Origin: Marinoscillum furvescens DSM 4134
Lineage (GTDB): Bacteria > Bacteroidota > Bacteroidia > Cytophagales > Cyclobacteriaceae
Reading direction: 5' to 3'
Length of the DNA stretch: 64,000 bases
NCBI RefSeq assembly: GCF_003386095.1
Contig: NZ_QREG01000001.1
Location: forward strand, 1-64,000
Position numbers and translations under genes: made by a program. Shown here piece after piece: positions 37,461 to 44,610 of the stretch. The notes under the pieces are model-generated. The model had not been told where the DNA came from and searched no databases. It saw only the letters and a list, made by a program, of their open reading frames with translations. Every line of letters starts with the position of its first letter. Positions within the stretch are counted from its first letter, which is position 1.

Positions 37461-38405
37461 TTAGCGGGAAATAGCCACTCTTCTAAACTCCCGTACACCT
37501 CCTTTTTCTAACTGAATGATGTACGCTCCATTAGGAAGTGATGCTCCGTAATTGTTGCTACCATCCCAGGTGATTTCATGTCTACCCTTAGTCATTTTAT
37601 CATTGAGCAAATGCTTTACCGCCTGACCTGACATATTGTAAACCACCACGTTTACGGGTGACGCATAATCAAGCTCAAAAGAGATTGTTGCAGCGCTTGC
37701 CAAAGGATTAGGATACACCCCGAAGGCTGTGCCGCGCGTTTGAGCATTAAGTGGCACAGGCTCTATGTACAACGTTTCAGCTCCACCTTGAAGGTTGGTA
37801 CTGTCGTAAGGAATGTAATCTTCATGGTTGGTGATGATGATTTTGTCAATTTTAGCGTTTGGCTCTCTCATGTAGATCTGAAAAGTGTCAATTCCTACCT
37901 CCGCAACATCAAATCGAGCAAAAGAATTGTCATTTACTCTGCGCGTCCAAATCCACACATCGGTTTCCTTTGCTACGCCGCGGTAGCCCATATACTCCAT
38001 GCCCTGAGAGCGGATGCTATCATTAACACCAATATGCCAGGAATCATCAGAGGAATGATCTGCAGAGCTCGCTAAAACCCAAACATAGTGGGTTCCTGTT
38101 TGATTAAATTTAATGGAATACCCCATCTTTGGTGAATTCGCCATCGCAGCTTCCGCATTTCCTTGACCTGCAACATCACTTGGAGCCGCCATATAGAAAT
38201 CCCCAGAAAATCCGGCAAGTGTATTATCTTCTAAAAAGCCGAATCCTTCAGCTCCCGCTACATTAAGATCCGGATCATAGCTTTCAGCTTCCATGATCGT
38301 CACCCAAATGCTGTCATTTACCTGGGTTTCTTCAAACTTCTGTGCACTCACTGTTGTAGTTCCTACAACGAAAATTGCTAATAGTACCTTCTTCATTTTC
38401 TTCAT
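37461..38405 (-). CDS. Secreted CBM35-like protein with T9SS sorting domain
   Basis: Starting at the ATG at 38405 gives 314 residues with a clean signal peptide (KKVLLAIFVVGTTTVSAQ); an ATG at 38423 is also in frame. The middle is a single carbohydrate-binding-like beta-sandwich: TIMEAESYDPDLN, GYSIKFNQTGTHYVWVLAS, DSWHIGVNDS and D-K-I-I-I-T-N. A T9SS type A domain follows (GVYPNPLASAATISFELDYA). No catalytic domain is present. It could tether polysaccharide at the cell surface or serve as a scaffold. It has its own promoter with the paired motif at 38491-38557. Confidence 0.8.
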   Translation of the reverse strand: MKKMKKVLLAIFVVGTTTVSAQKFEETQVNDSIWVTIMEAESYDPDLNVAGAEGFGFLEDNTLAGFSGDFYMAAPSDVAGQGNAEAAMANSPKMGYSIKFNQTGTHYVWVLASSADHSSDDSWHIGVNDSIRSQGMEYMGYRGVAKETDVWIWTRRVNDNSFARFDVAEVGIDTFQIYMREPNAKIDKIIITNHEDYIPYDSTNLQGGAETLYIEPVPLNAQTRGTAFGVYPNPLASAATISFELDYASPVNVVVYNMSGQAVKHLLNDKMTKGRHEITWDGSNNYGASLPNGAYIIQLEKGGVREFRRVAISR

Positions 38406-38490
38406 CAGTATGGTTGTTTTCATAAATTAATATTTCACTTAAACTAACATTCGGTCCATCACATTACCATAGTTTGTCTCAAGACCTGGG

Positions 38491-38557
38491 CTAAGGTATA
38501 GAAAGCATATTGTAGCGATAATTTGCATATTCGTAAATGAAGGGCGGTAAATTCATA
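38491..38557 (-). promoter_or_regulatory. Promoter and paired TTCGTA motif upstream of the CBM35-like gene
   Basis: CGTA at 38532-38535 (TATTCGTAAA) and CATA at 38554-38557 (AATTCATAAT) are 22 bp apart with GGGCGG between. CTAAGGTA at 38491-38498 (TACCTTAG on the minus strand) is a -7-like box 34 bp from the first half-site. The region also lies upstream of the divergent CE12 gene at 38681, so it might serve both. Confidence 0.55.
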
Positions 38558-38680
38558 ATCTAACAGAAAAGGCCCTCAAGATTCAATTTTGGAAGAACCT
38601 ATCCCATTAATTTAACGATCAAAAGCATTCTTGACAATTAATACACTGCTTTCAAGCGAAGCAGTCAAACAACAGAAATT

Positions 38681-39451
38681 ATGACAAATCGCATTATTTT
38701 AAGTGTAGTCAGCCTTTGGATCATCACTAGTTTCATTCCCATCCAGGATAAACCAACCTTATATCTAATAGGTGACTCCACGGTGAAAAACGGAAGTGGA
38801 CAAGGAGCTGATAAACTTTGGGGATGGGGTTCCATTCTTGCTGATTATCTGGATACTTCTCAGGTAAGGGTTGTCAACAAAGCCATAGGCGGTAGAAGCT
38901 CAAGAACCTTTATCACAGAAGGCCGATGGAAATCTGTACATGACAATTTACAACCTGGCGATATAGTATTGATTCAGTTTGGCCATAATGATGGTGGTGC
39001 TATCAACGATGATTTTAGAGCCAGAGGTACGATCAAAGGAAACGGAGAAGAATTCATGGAAATTGACAATCTACTGACCAAACGAAGAGAGGTTGTAAAA
39101 TCATATGGATGGTACCTACGGAAATACATTGCTGATACCAAAGCCAAAGGCGCAACACCCATCGTATGCTCTCTTGTTGCACGAAATCAGTGGGATGGCA
39201 ATAAAGTAAAGCGATCAGACTATGCCAAATGGGCAGAGGAAGCCGCAAAACAAGAAGGTGCTTACTTTATAAACCTGCATGAACTGGTTGCAGAAAAGTA
39301 TGAAAAACTGGGGCAAGGTTATGTTACAGATAGTCTTTTTTTAGAAGATCACACACATACCAATAGGAAAGGCGCTACTATTAACGCCCAGATAGTAGCC
39401 TTAGCACTATCCCTCCTCCAAGATGAGTCTATTCCTTCCCTGGTAAAATAA
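38681..39451 (+). CDS. CE12-type rhamnogalacturonan acetylesterase, compact form
   Basis: 256 residues, only the catalytic SGNH domain behind a signal peptide (ILSVVSLWIITSFIP). Motifs: LIGDSTVKNG (Ser33), A-I-G-G-R-S-S-R-T-F, IVLIQFGHNDGG, and D-H-T-H near the C-terminus. It deacetylates RG-I; without a sorting tail it is probably periplasmic. It is one of only two PUL genes on the plus strand, divergent from the CBM35-like gene and convergent with the next CE12 gene, sharing a hairpin terminator at 39461-39485. Confidence 0.93.
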   Translation: MTNRIILSVVSLWIITSFIPIQDKPTLYLIGDSTVKNGSGQGADKLWGWGSILADYLDTSQVRVVNKAIGGRSSRTFITEGRWKSVHDNLQPGDIVLIQFGHNDGGAINDDFRARGTIKGNGEEFMEIDNLLTKRREVVKSYGWYLRKYIADTKAKGATPIVCSLVARNQWDGNKVKRSDYAKWAEEAAKQEGAYFINLHELVAEKYEKLGQGYVTDSLFLEDHTHTNRKGATINAQIVALALSLLQDESIPSLVK

Positions 39452-39460
39452 TGCAATGTT

Positions 39461-39485
39461 GGAGCCTCTTCTGAATAGAGGCTCC
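39461..39485. terminator. Shared hairpin between convergent CE12 genes
   Basis: GGAGCCTCT (39461-39469) pairs perfectly with AGAGGCTCC (39477-39485) around a 7-base loop. It lies 10 bp after the plus-strand stop and 3 bp after the minus-strand stop. T runs on both sides are weak, but the position between two converging genes fits a two-way terminator. Confidence 0.65.
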
Positions 39486-39488
39486 TCA

Positions 39489-41429
39489 TTACTGTTTGAC
39501 GATTAAATAGCTATATACACGTGTCGCTGTTGTCACTTTGATGAGGTAACTGCCGACCGGAAGTTCATTCCCGATGACACACCTGTCGCGACATGTTCCA
39601 GAGTATACTGCTACACCTGACATAGTTAAAACCTGATAGCTCAGTTTACCAGAAGTCTGGATAGTTAAACTGTTTCGAAACGGATTTGGAAAAAGCGCCG
39701 GCGCGGAATTATTGGCTGCTTGCAAAACCAAACCCGCCTCAAATTCATCCAGATCCAGGGAACAACTGGTAGCCATGAGCTCACTCTCACGATACGTCAT
39801 CAGCATATCCACAGCTAATAAATTTTTCAAATTTGGAAAGACTATTGAAATTGTGTTTTTCCCCTTTTGAATATCCAGATTAAAATAAACTATGGCCCAC
39901 TCCTGTGTAGAAGCTAAATTTATCCCAGACACCTGGAGAGCACCATTTACATAGACGTCAGCCAACTGACTGTCCATATCTCCTTTGAATTTTAACCCAA
40001 AGGAAGTGTTGCCACCAGTCGAAGAGTGGACCGGATAGTGAATAAGCCCTGTTTTTCCCGCAAGAAATATTGTAAACTGATTTTCAACTCCATATTCCAT
40101 TTGCTGGTCCACTATTCCTGAAGCTTCACAGGCATTTTCAGATTCCACACGATTGGCACAAGGAGGGGCCAATAGTGTGTCTGTGAGGCAATTAAAGCAG
40201 TTATCAAACAAGCTACTTCCAGACTCAACTCCCATACAATCGGCAACAATGGCGCTATACGCTTGATCGTATCCTTCCATGGTAAATGTTTCTATTTTTT
40301 GTCCTTCCGACACAGTGGTCCCTGCTCCGTCTTCCCAACGCATAAACGTATAGCCGATATCAGAATTTAGGATAGCTCTTCTGGTGACTCTTGCTCCTTT
40401 AGGTGCCTCAAAGGAAGGGATCACGTACCCCAGGTGTGTCGGGGTTAGTGAAAATTCAATCTGGTAGGTAGGCATCAAAGCTTCTTTTAGGTAATTAATC
40501 TCCTCAAAACCTACAAGATCAGCCACCCCATCACTCACCAACCTAGCCATGGCCAATGCACCCATTTCCTGAAAATGTGTTCCATCGTTTAGCCCTTTGG
40601 GATAGTTGCTATAAACTCCTGCTGGAAACTTCATGAATAAATAATCAGCAGCAAGCTGCTCCCCAACTGAGCGCACATATTCGTAAGATCTCAAATTGAG
40701 GTCAATAAATGGTGCCTGCAGTTTATTGGCTACCTCCAGCATAGCTCCCCGGTAGTCATTCCGCCCTTCTCTAAAGCGATTATACAAAGTATCAGGCTGA
40801 AAAGAGTGCATTACCATTGGGCTTACCAATACGGGGGTAGCACCCAGAGCTCTCGTCTCTTTTACATATATTTCTAAATAGTTTTTATACTGCGCGGTGT
40901 CTGTATGTCGGTCCGGGTTGGAAGACCTGTCATTATGCCCGAACTGAATGAAGACAAAATCACCAACATTCAATTCATTCTTTACAGACTCCCATCGGCC
41001 TTGTTCGTGAAAAGTCCTGGAACTTCTTCCGCCTATTGCCCGATTACTGATCGCCACTTTTTCAGCATCAAAAAAATGACCAAGCACCTGCCCCCATCCT
41101 GTCATAGGGTAGGATGAGGAAGGATAATTTTGAACGGTAGAATCACCGATTAAATAGATACGTCTTACACCTTCCTTGGTCCGTACTACGGCGACTGTGC
41201 TCCTTCTGGTACTTCCCGACTTGTCACGATAAGTTACCAAATAGGTACCATTCTTCTCAACTTCCAACTGTTGTCCTTCCTCACCGGAAAGGACTCCTCC
41301 GTCTAGAAACCAGACATAATCACTTCCTTCAGGAGCTCTCAAATGATTGCCCTTTATGGCAATAGCACCTGACGCAAAGGATTGAAACAAAAAAAAGCAA
41401 ACCACAGCAACGACGGACCAATATTTCAT
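39489..41429 (-). CDS. CE12-type rhamnogalacturonan acetylesterase with CBM-like and T9SS domains
   Basis: 646 residues. Signal peptide, an Ig/PKD-like N-terminal domain, then the SGNH esterase: LIGDSTVQNYP (Ser97), AIGGRSSRTFHEQGRWESVK, FVFIQFGHNDRSS and D-G-T-H-F. A repeat-type domain follows, then a cysteine-rich linker (DCMGVESGSSLFDNCFNC), a CBM6/35-like domain (about 430-555) and a T9SS tail (ALFPNPFRNSLTIQ). Compared with the 650-residue paralogue at 25788-27740 the carbohydrate-binding part is a different fold (CBM-like instead of ricin-like). It would deacetylate RG-I at the cell surface. Confidence 0.88.
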   Translation of the reverse strand: MKYWSVVAVVCFFLFQSFASGAIAIKGNHLRAPEGSDYVWFLDGGVLSGEEGQQLEVEKNGTYLVTYRDKSGSTRRSTVAVVRTKEGVRRIYLIGDSTVQNYPSSSYPMTGWGQVLGHFFDAEKVAISNRAIGGRSSRTFHEQGRWESVKNELNVGDFVFIQFGHNDRSSNPDRHTDTAQYKNYLEIYVKETRALGATPVLVSPMVMHSFQPDTLYNRFREGRNDYRGAMLEVANKLQAPFIDLNLRSYEYVRSVGEQLAADYLFMKFPAGVYSNYPKGLNDGTHFQEMGALAMARLVSDGVADLVGFEEINYLKEALMPTYQIEFSLTPTHLGYVIPSFEAPKGARVTRRAILNSDIGYTFMRWEDGAGTTVSEGQKIETFTMEGYDQAYSAIVADCMGVESGSSLFDNCFNCLTDTLLAPPCANRVESENACEASGIVDQQMEYGVENQFTIFLAGKTGLIHYPVHSSTGGNTSFGLKFKGDMDSQLADVYVNGALQVSGINLASTQEWAIVYFNLDIQKGKNTISIVFPNLKNLLAVDMLMTYRESELMATSCSLDLDEFEAGLVLQAANNSAPALFPNPFRNSLTIQTSGKLSYQVLTMSGVAVYSGTCRDRCVIGNELPVGSYLIKVTTATRVYSYLIVKQ

Positions 41430-41464
41430 GACATAGCAATTTTTGATATTCTATATTCTCAAGG

Positions 41465-41529
41465 CAAGATCCCGAATACATGCCTGATTCATGGTCACAT
41501 TCTCGTATCAGAGGTTGGTAAAATTCATT
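41465..41529 (-). promoter_or_regulatory. Paired TTCGTA motif in the CE12/GH115 divergent gap
   Basis: CGTA at 41504-41507 (TTCTCGTATC) and CATT at 41526-41529 (AATTCATTAT) are 22 bp apart with GGTTGG between. At the expected -7 position only CTTG on the minus strand (41465-41468) matches, so the promoter box is weak. The site lies upstream of the minus-strand CE12 gene and also in the control region of the plus-strand GH115 gene. Confidence 0.45.
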
Positions 41530-41637
41530 ATATCAAAATCTTTTACAATCTTTTTAAAAATGACGCATGCTGCAATGCCTCACTCCATTTACAAATACGA
41601 TAATACCTACATGATAAATGGATAGACACACCCCATT

Positions 41638-41643
41638 GAGGAG
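41638..41643 (+). promoter_or_regulatory. Shine-Dalgarno-like site before GH115
   Basis: GAGGAG lies 5 bases before the ATG at 41649. Strong Shine-Dalgarno sequences are uncommon in this phylum, so it supports the 41649 start over the in-frame ATG at 41691, although the latter would give a more normal signal peptide. Confidence 0.5.
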
Positions 41644-41648
41644 AATAA

Positions 41649-44147
41649 ATGAAATTTTTACAACAGATAAATTCTTCAATTCCACCATCCATGAGAAAAT
41701 TTCATCACTGTAAACCCCAGACTTTCATAACGCTTTTGGTTGTTTTAGCATCTGTATCTTCTGTTTGTAGTCAAATACAGCCTAACACGACCAGTAAACG
41801 CTTGCTTCCCCAAGAGGAAGGGTACTTCGTGTACCTGTCACCGGATTCAGATTCACTCATCTGGTGGGCCGCAGAAGACCTTGCACAAGATATTGCTGCC
41901 ATTACCAACACCGCTGCTCAAGTAGCTGTTGCGGAGGCTTTACTGGCAGACCTCCCTGGCATTTACGTTGGCAACTTCTCAGACAGTGACATTACGACTA
42001 AATCCTGCTGGGAGTGTTTTGAAATCGACTATGTAAAAGGATCACTCATCGTGACAGGTGGAGACGTGCGAGGCACGGTCTATGGTATTTTTGATCTTGC
42101 CGAACAACTTGGAATCTCTCCGTGGAAATGGTGGGCTGATGTGCCGCTACCCAAAAGCGCTACCCTGGACTTTCAGATTCCGGTCGACGGATATCGTGAG
42201 CAACCAGCTGTTCAATACCGCGGCATTTTCCTCAATGACGAGGACTGGGGCTTACAACCATGGGCCGCCAAAACGCTCGAAACAGAGGTGGGAGATATTG
42301 GTCCCAAGACCTACGAAAAAATCTTTCAACTGCTCCTCCGACTCAAAGCCAATACCATCTGGCCTGCTATGCATCCATCCACCAAAGCTTTCTACACCAT
42401 CTCTGGTAATAAGGAAATGGCTGCTCAATATCATATCTATGTGGGCACCTCCCATGCCGAGCCCATGCTCAGAAACAATGTGGATGAATGGTCTAAAAAA
42501 GAAATGGGCGAGTACAATTATGCTGCAAATGCGTCTCGAATAGATGCATACTGGCAGGAAAGAATTGAGGAGCTCGACGAGCAGGACAAATTCCTGGTCA
42601 CCATTGGCATGCGGGGAATCCACGATTCGGGAATGACCGGCGCCAGCACCATCGAAGACAGGGTGTCATTACTCGAAAAGATCATTAACAGCCAACGAAA
42701 CATCCTCGAGCAATCCTTAGATGCCCCAGCTGATCGTATTCCGCAGATGTTTATCCCCTACAAAGAAGTGTTGTATCTCTTCAACAATGGCCTCCAGGTA
42801 CCTGAAGATGTCACGCTGGTTTGGCCAGACGATAACTACGGATACATCCGCAGGCTCAGCGATAAGACCGAACAGCTACGCCCGGGTGGCAGTGGAGTCT
42901 ATTACCACCTCAGCTACTGGGGCCGCCCTCATGACTACTTATGGTTGTCCACCACACAGCCCGGCCTCATCTGGTATGAGATGAAACGTGCATATGCCAA
43001 TGGTGCGCGCAAAATATGGATAGCCAATGTAGGCGACATCAAACCCGCTGAGTACAACATGGAATTCTTTTTGGACCTGGCATGGGATATAGATGAGGTG
43101 AACCCCAAAAATCACTTGACCGCATGGGCAAGTCGTGAATTTGGAACACAACATTCGGAAGAAATCGCCGCTATTATGAGCGAGTATTACCGACTTGCTA
43201 TGCTCAGAAAACCAGAATACATGGGCTGGAGCCAAACCGAACCCACCACACAAATTAAGCAAACGGCCTTTCTTGATACACCCTATGGTGAGCTCACCCG
43301 ACGTGTGACGAATTATCAGGCACTTTACGATCGTGTCGAAAAAGTTTCGAAGCTACTCAACAGCAACCAGCAAGCCGCATTTTTTCAATTGGTGGCCTAT
43401 CCAGTAAAATGTGCTACACGCATCAATCACAAGTTTTTATACAATCAGCAGGCATTAATGGCTGATACTCATGAAAAGAAGTTGGAATTTGACCGCCTTG
43501 CCCTCGAGGCATATCAAGAAATCGTACGATTAACAAATCAATACAATCGGGAAGTTAATGATGGGAAATGGAATCATATGATGGACCTGTCTCCGAGAAA
43601 CCTACCCGTTTATCAGGCACCTCCTTTTGAATACTCCATTTCTCAAGTACCATCAGCAAAACCTGAAACTACTCCCCTATTCCTGAAGGGCTCTGATTAT
43701 GCCAAAGCCAAAGGGCAGCAAGGATTCGAATGGCAGTCGATTGAGGGACTGGGCTATACTTGCTCGGCGGTTACTCTGGCCCCGTTTGTCAACGAGCATT
43801 TTGAATCCTTACCAGAGCTTACATACGAGCTAGAGATAGATCAGCCTGGCGAATATCATCTTGAAGTAAGGTGCCTGCCTACACATGCAAATGATGGTAA
43901 TCATCAACTGAGTATCAGTGTAAATGGCGCTGCTCTCACTACTCACAACCTTAACACCAAAGGTAGAAGTGAGGCGTGGAAGCAAAATGTGTTAAGAAAT
44001 TACCAGGCGATACAAGTGAAAGTCAAACTCAACAAAGGTATGAATAAGCTCACGCTAAGCGTCAATCAGACCGGTATAGTCATCGATCAACTGGCCGTGA
44101 TACCCGTGTCAATGCCATTACCCTATGAAATTCCGGTAAAAAAATAA
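41649..44147 (+). CDS. GH115 family glycosidase (alpha-glucuronidase type)
   Basis: 832 residues. The signal sequence ITLLVVLASVSSVCS is preceded by a 14-residue extension if the first ATG is used. GH115 blocks are clear: the N-terminal domain to about residue 160 with GDVRGTVYGIFDLAEQLGIS, then Q-Y-R-G-I-F-L-N-D-E-D-W-G (about 189), LKANTIWPAMHPSTKAFY, HAEPMLRNN, and RKIWIANVGDIKPAEYNMEF. The C-terminal beta domain (about 680-825) ends in LNKGMNKLTLSVNQTGIVID. GH115 releases (4-O-methyl-)glucuronic acid from internal positions of xylan or arabinogalactan. In an RG-I locus, glucuronic acid on arabinogalactan side chains is the likely target. Confidence 0.92.
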   Translation: MKFLQQINSSIPPSMRKFHHCKPQTFITLLVVLASVSSVCSQIQPNTTSKRLLPQEEGYFVYLSPDSDSLIWWAAEDLAQDIAAITNTAAQVAVAEALLADLPGIYVGNFSDSDITTKSCWECFEIDYVKGSLIVTGGDVRGTVYGIFDLAEQLGISPWKWWADVPLPKSATLDFQIPVDGYREQPAVQYRGIFLNDEDWGLQPWAAKTLETEVGDIGPKTYEKIFQLLLRLKANTIWPAMHPSTKAFYTISGNKEMAAQYHIYVGTSHAEPMLRNNVDEWSKKEMGEYNYAANASRIDAYWQERIEELDEQDKFLVTIGMRGIHDSGMTGASTIEDRVSLLEKIINSQRNILEQSLDAPADRIPQMFIPYKEVLYLFNNGLQVPEDVTLVWPDDNYGYIRRLSDKTEQLRPGGSGVYYHLSYWGRPHDYLWLSTTQPGLIWYEMKRAYANGARKIWIANVGDIKPAEYNMEFFLDLAWDIDEVNPKNHLTAWASREFGTQHSEEIAAIMSEYYRLAMLRKPEYMGWSQTEPTTQIKQTAFLDTPYGELTRRVTNYQALYDRVEKVSKLLNSNQQAAFFQLVAYPVKCATRINHKFLYNQQALMADTHEKKLEFDRLALEAYQEIVRLTNQYNREVNDGKWNHMMDLSPRNLPVYQAPPFEYSISQVPSAKPETTPLFLKGSDYAKAKGQQGFEWQSIEGLGYTCSAVTLAPFVNEHFESLPELTYELEIDQPGEYHLEVRCLPTHANDGNHQLSISVNGAALTTHNLNTKGRSEAWKQNVLRNYQAIQVKVKLNKGMNKLTLSVNQTGIVIDQLAVIPVSMPLPYEIPVKK

Positions 44148-44216
44148 GCCGTCGGGAACGGCTAAATTGAGCGATAAATTGTAACTATTGGAATCGTAAT
44201 ATTTTTTTTCGAAAGG

Positions 44217-44271
44217 AAAAAAAAGCGTGAGCCTCAATCGGTACATGAGAATACCAATTGAGGCCTCACGC
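44217..44271 (-). terminator. Rho-independent terminator after the PID-CTERM gene
   Basis: GCGTGAG and CTCAAT (44225-44238) pair with ATTGAG and CTCACGC (44256-44271) with small bulges. On the minus strand the stem is followed by eight T residues (A run 44217-44224). It lies 13 bp after the stop of the small gene at 44284-44466. Confidence 0.8.
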
Positions 44272-44283
44272 TCACACAACTAA

Positions 44284-44466
44284 TCAACTTTCATTCTTTC
44301 TCATATCGTTGAGCTTTTTTAATCCATAGGCACCTCCAGCTGCTAGTAGCACTGAAAGCCCTCCATCAATCGGAGTAGCAGGTGGTGCTGGTGGGGATTG
44401 AGCAAACAGAATACACGTGGAAAACAAACCAGTTAGCGTAAAGAGTATTTTATAAATTGATTTCAT
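44284..44466 (-). CDS. Mini-protein with PID-CTERM sorting signal
   Basis: 60 residues: an N-terminal signal peptide (KILFTLTGLFSTCILFAQ), a proline linker (SPPAPPATP) and a C-terminal PIDGGLSVLLAAGGAYGLKK. The Pro-Ile-Asp-Gly-Gly motif followed by a hydrophobic stretch and basic tail is the PID-CTERM protein-sorting domain known in Bacteroidota, thought to be handled by an exosortase-like system. There is almost no mature protein between the two signals. It has its own terminator. The function of these mini-proteins is not known; an envelope or surface marker role is a guess. Confidence 0.8.
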   Translation of the reverse strand: MKSIYKILFTLTGLFSTCILFAQSPPAPPATPIDGGLSVLLAAGGAYGLKKLNDMRKNES

Positions 44467-44576
44467 GACATTTTATTTTTTGAGTCAATCCCCCTTACGA
44501 AAGCACTTCTGGATTTAAAGAAGACAACAGAAGCACTCTTTATGAGAGACTGACAGAGTTATTATTTGATCAATGC

Positions 44577-44601
44577 CCTGCCCCTCTTTTGGAGCGGCAG
44601 G
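44577..44601 (-). other. Hairpin after the 939-residue protein gene
   Basis: CCTGCC/CTC (44577-44586) pairs with GAG/GGCAGG (44592-44601) around TTTTG. No T run follows on the minus strand, so it may be an mRNA 3' stabiliser rather than a terminator. It begins 10 bp after the stop at 44611. Confidence 0.45.
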
Positions 44602-44610
44602 ACAGTATCT

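Noticed and set aside
41590-41640. A reversed copy of the paired motif serving the plus-strand GH115 gene
   Set aside because: TACG at 41596 is present but no partner lies 22 bp away and no TAnnTTTG box follows at the expected distance.
42058-42623. Long overlapping frames inside the GH115 gene on both strands
   Set aside because: They lie fully inside a convincing GH115 coding frame and encode low-complexity shadows.
44490-44510. TTCGTAAGGGGG on the minus strand near the PID-CTERM gene
   Set aside because: The orientation is opposite to the other motif copies relative to the gene and there is no second half-site.
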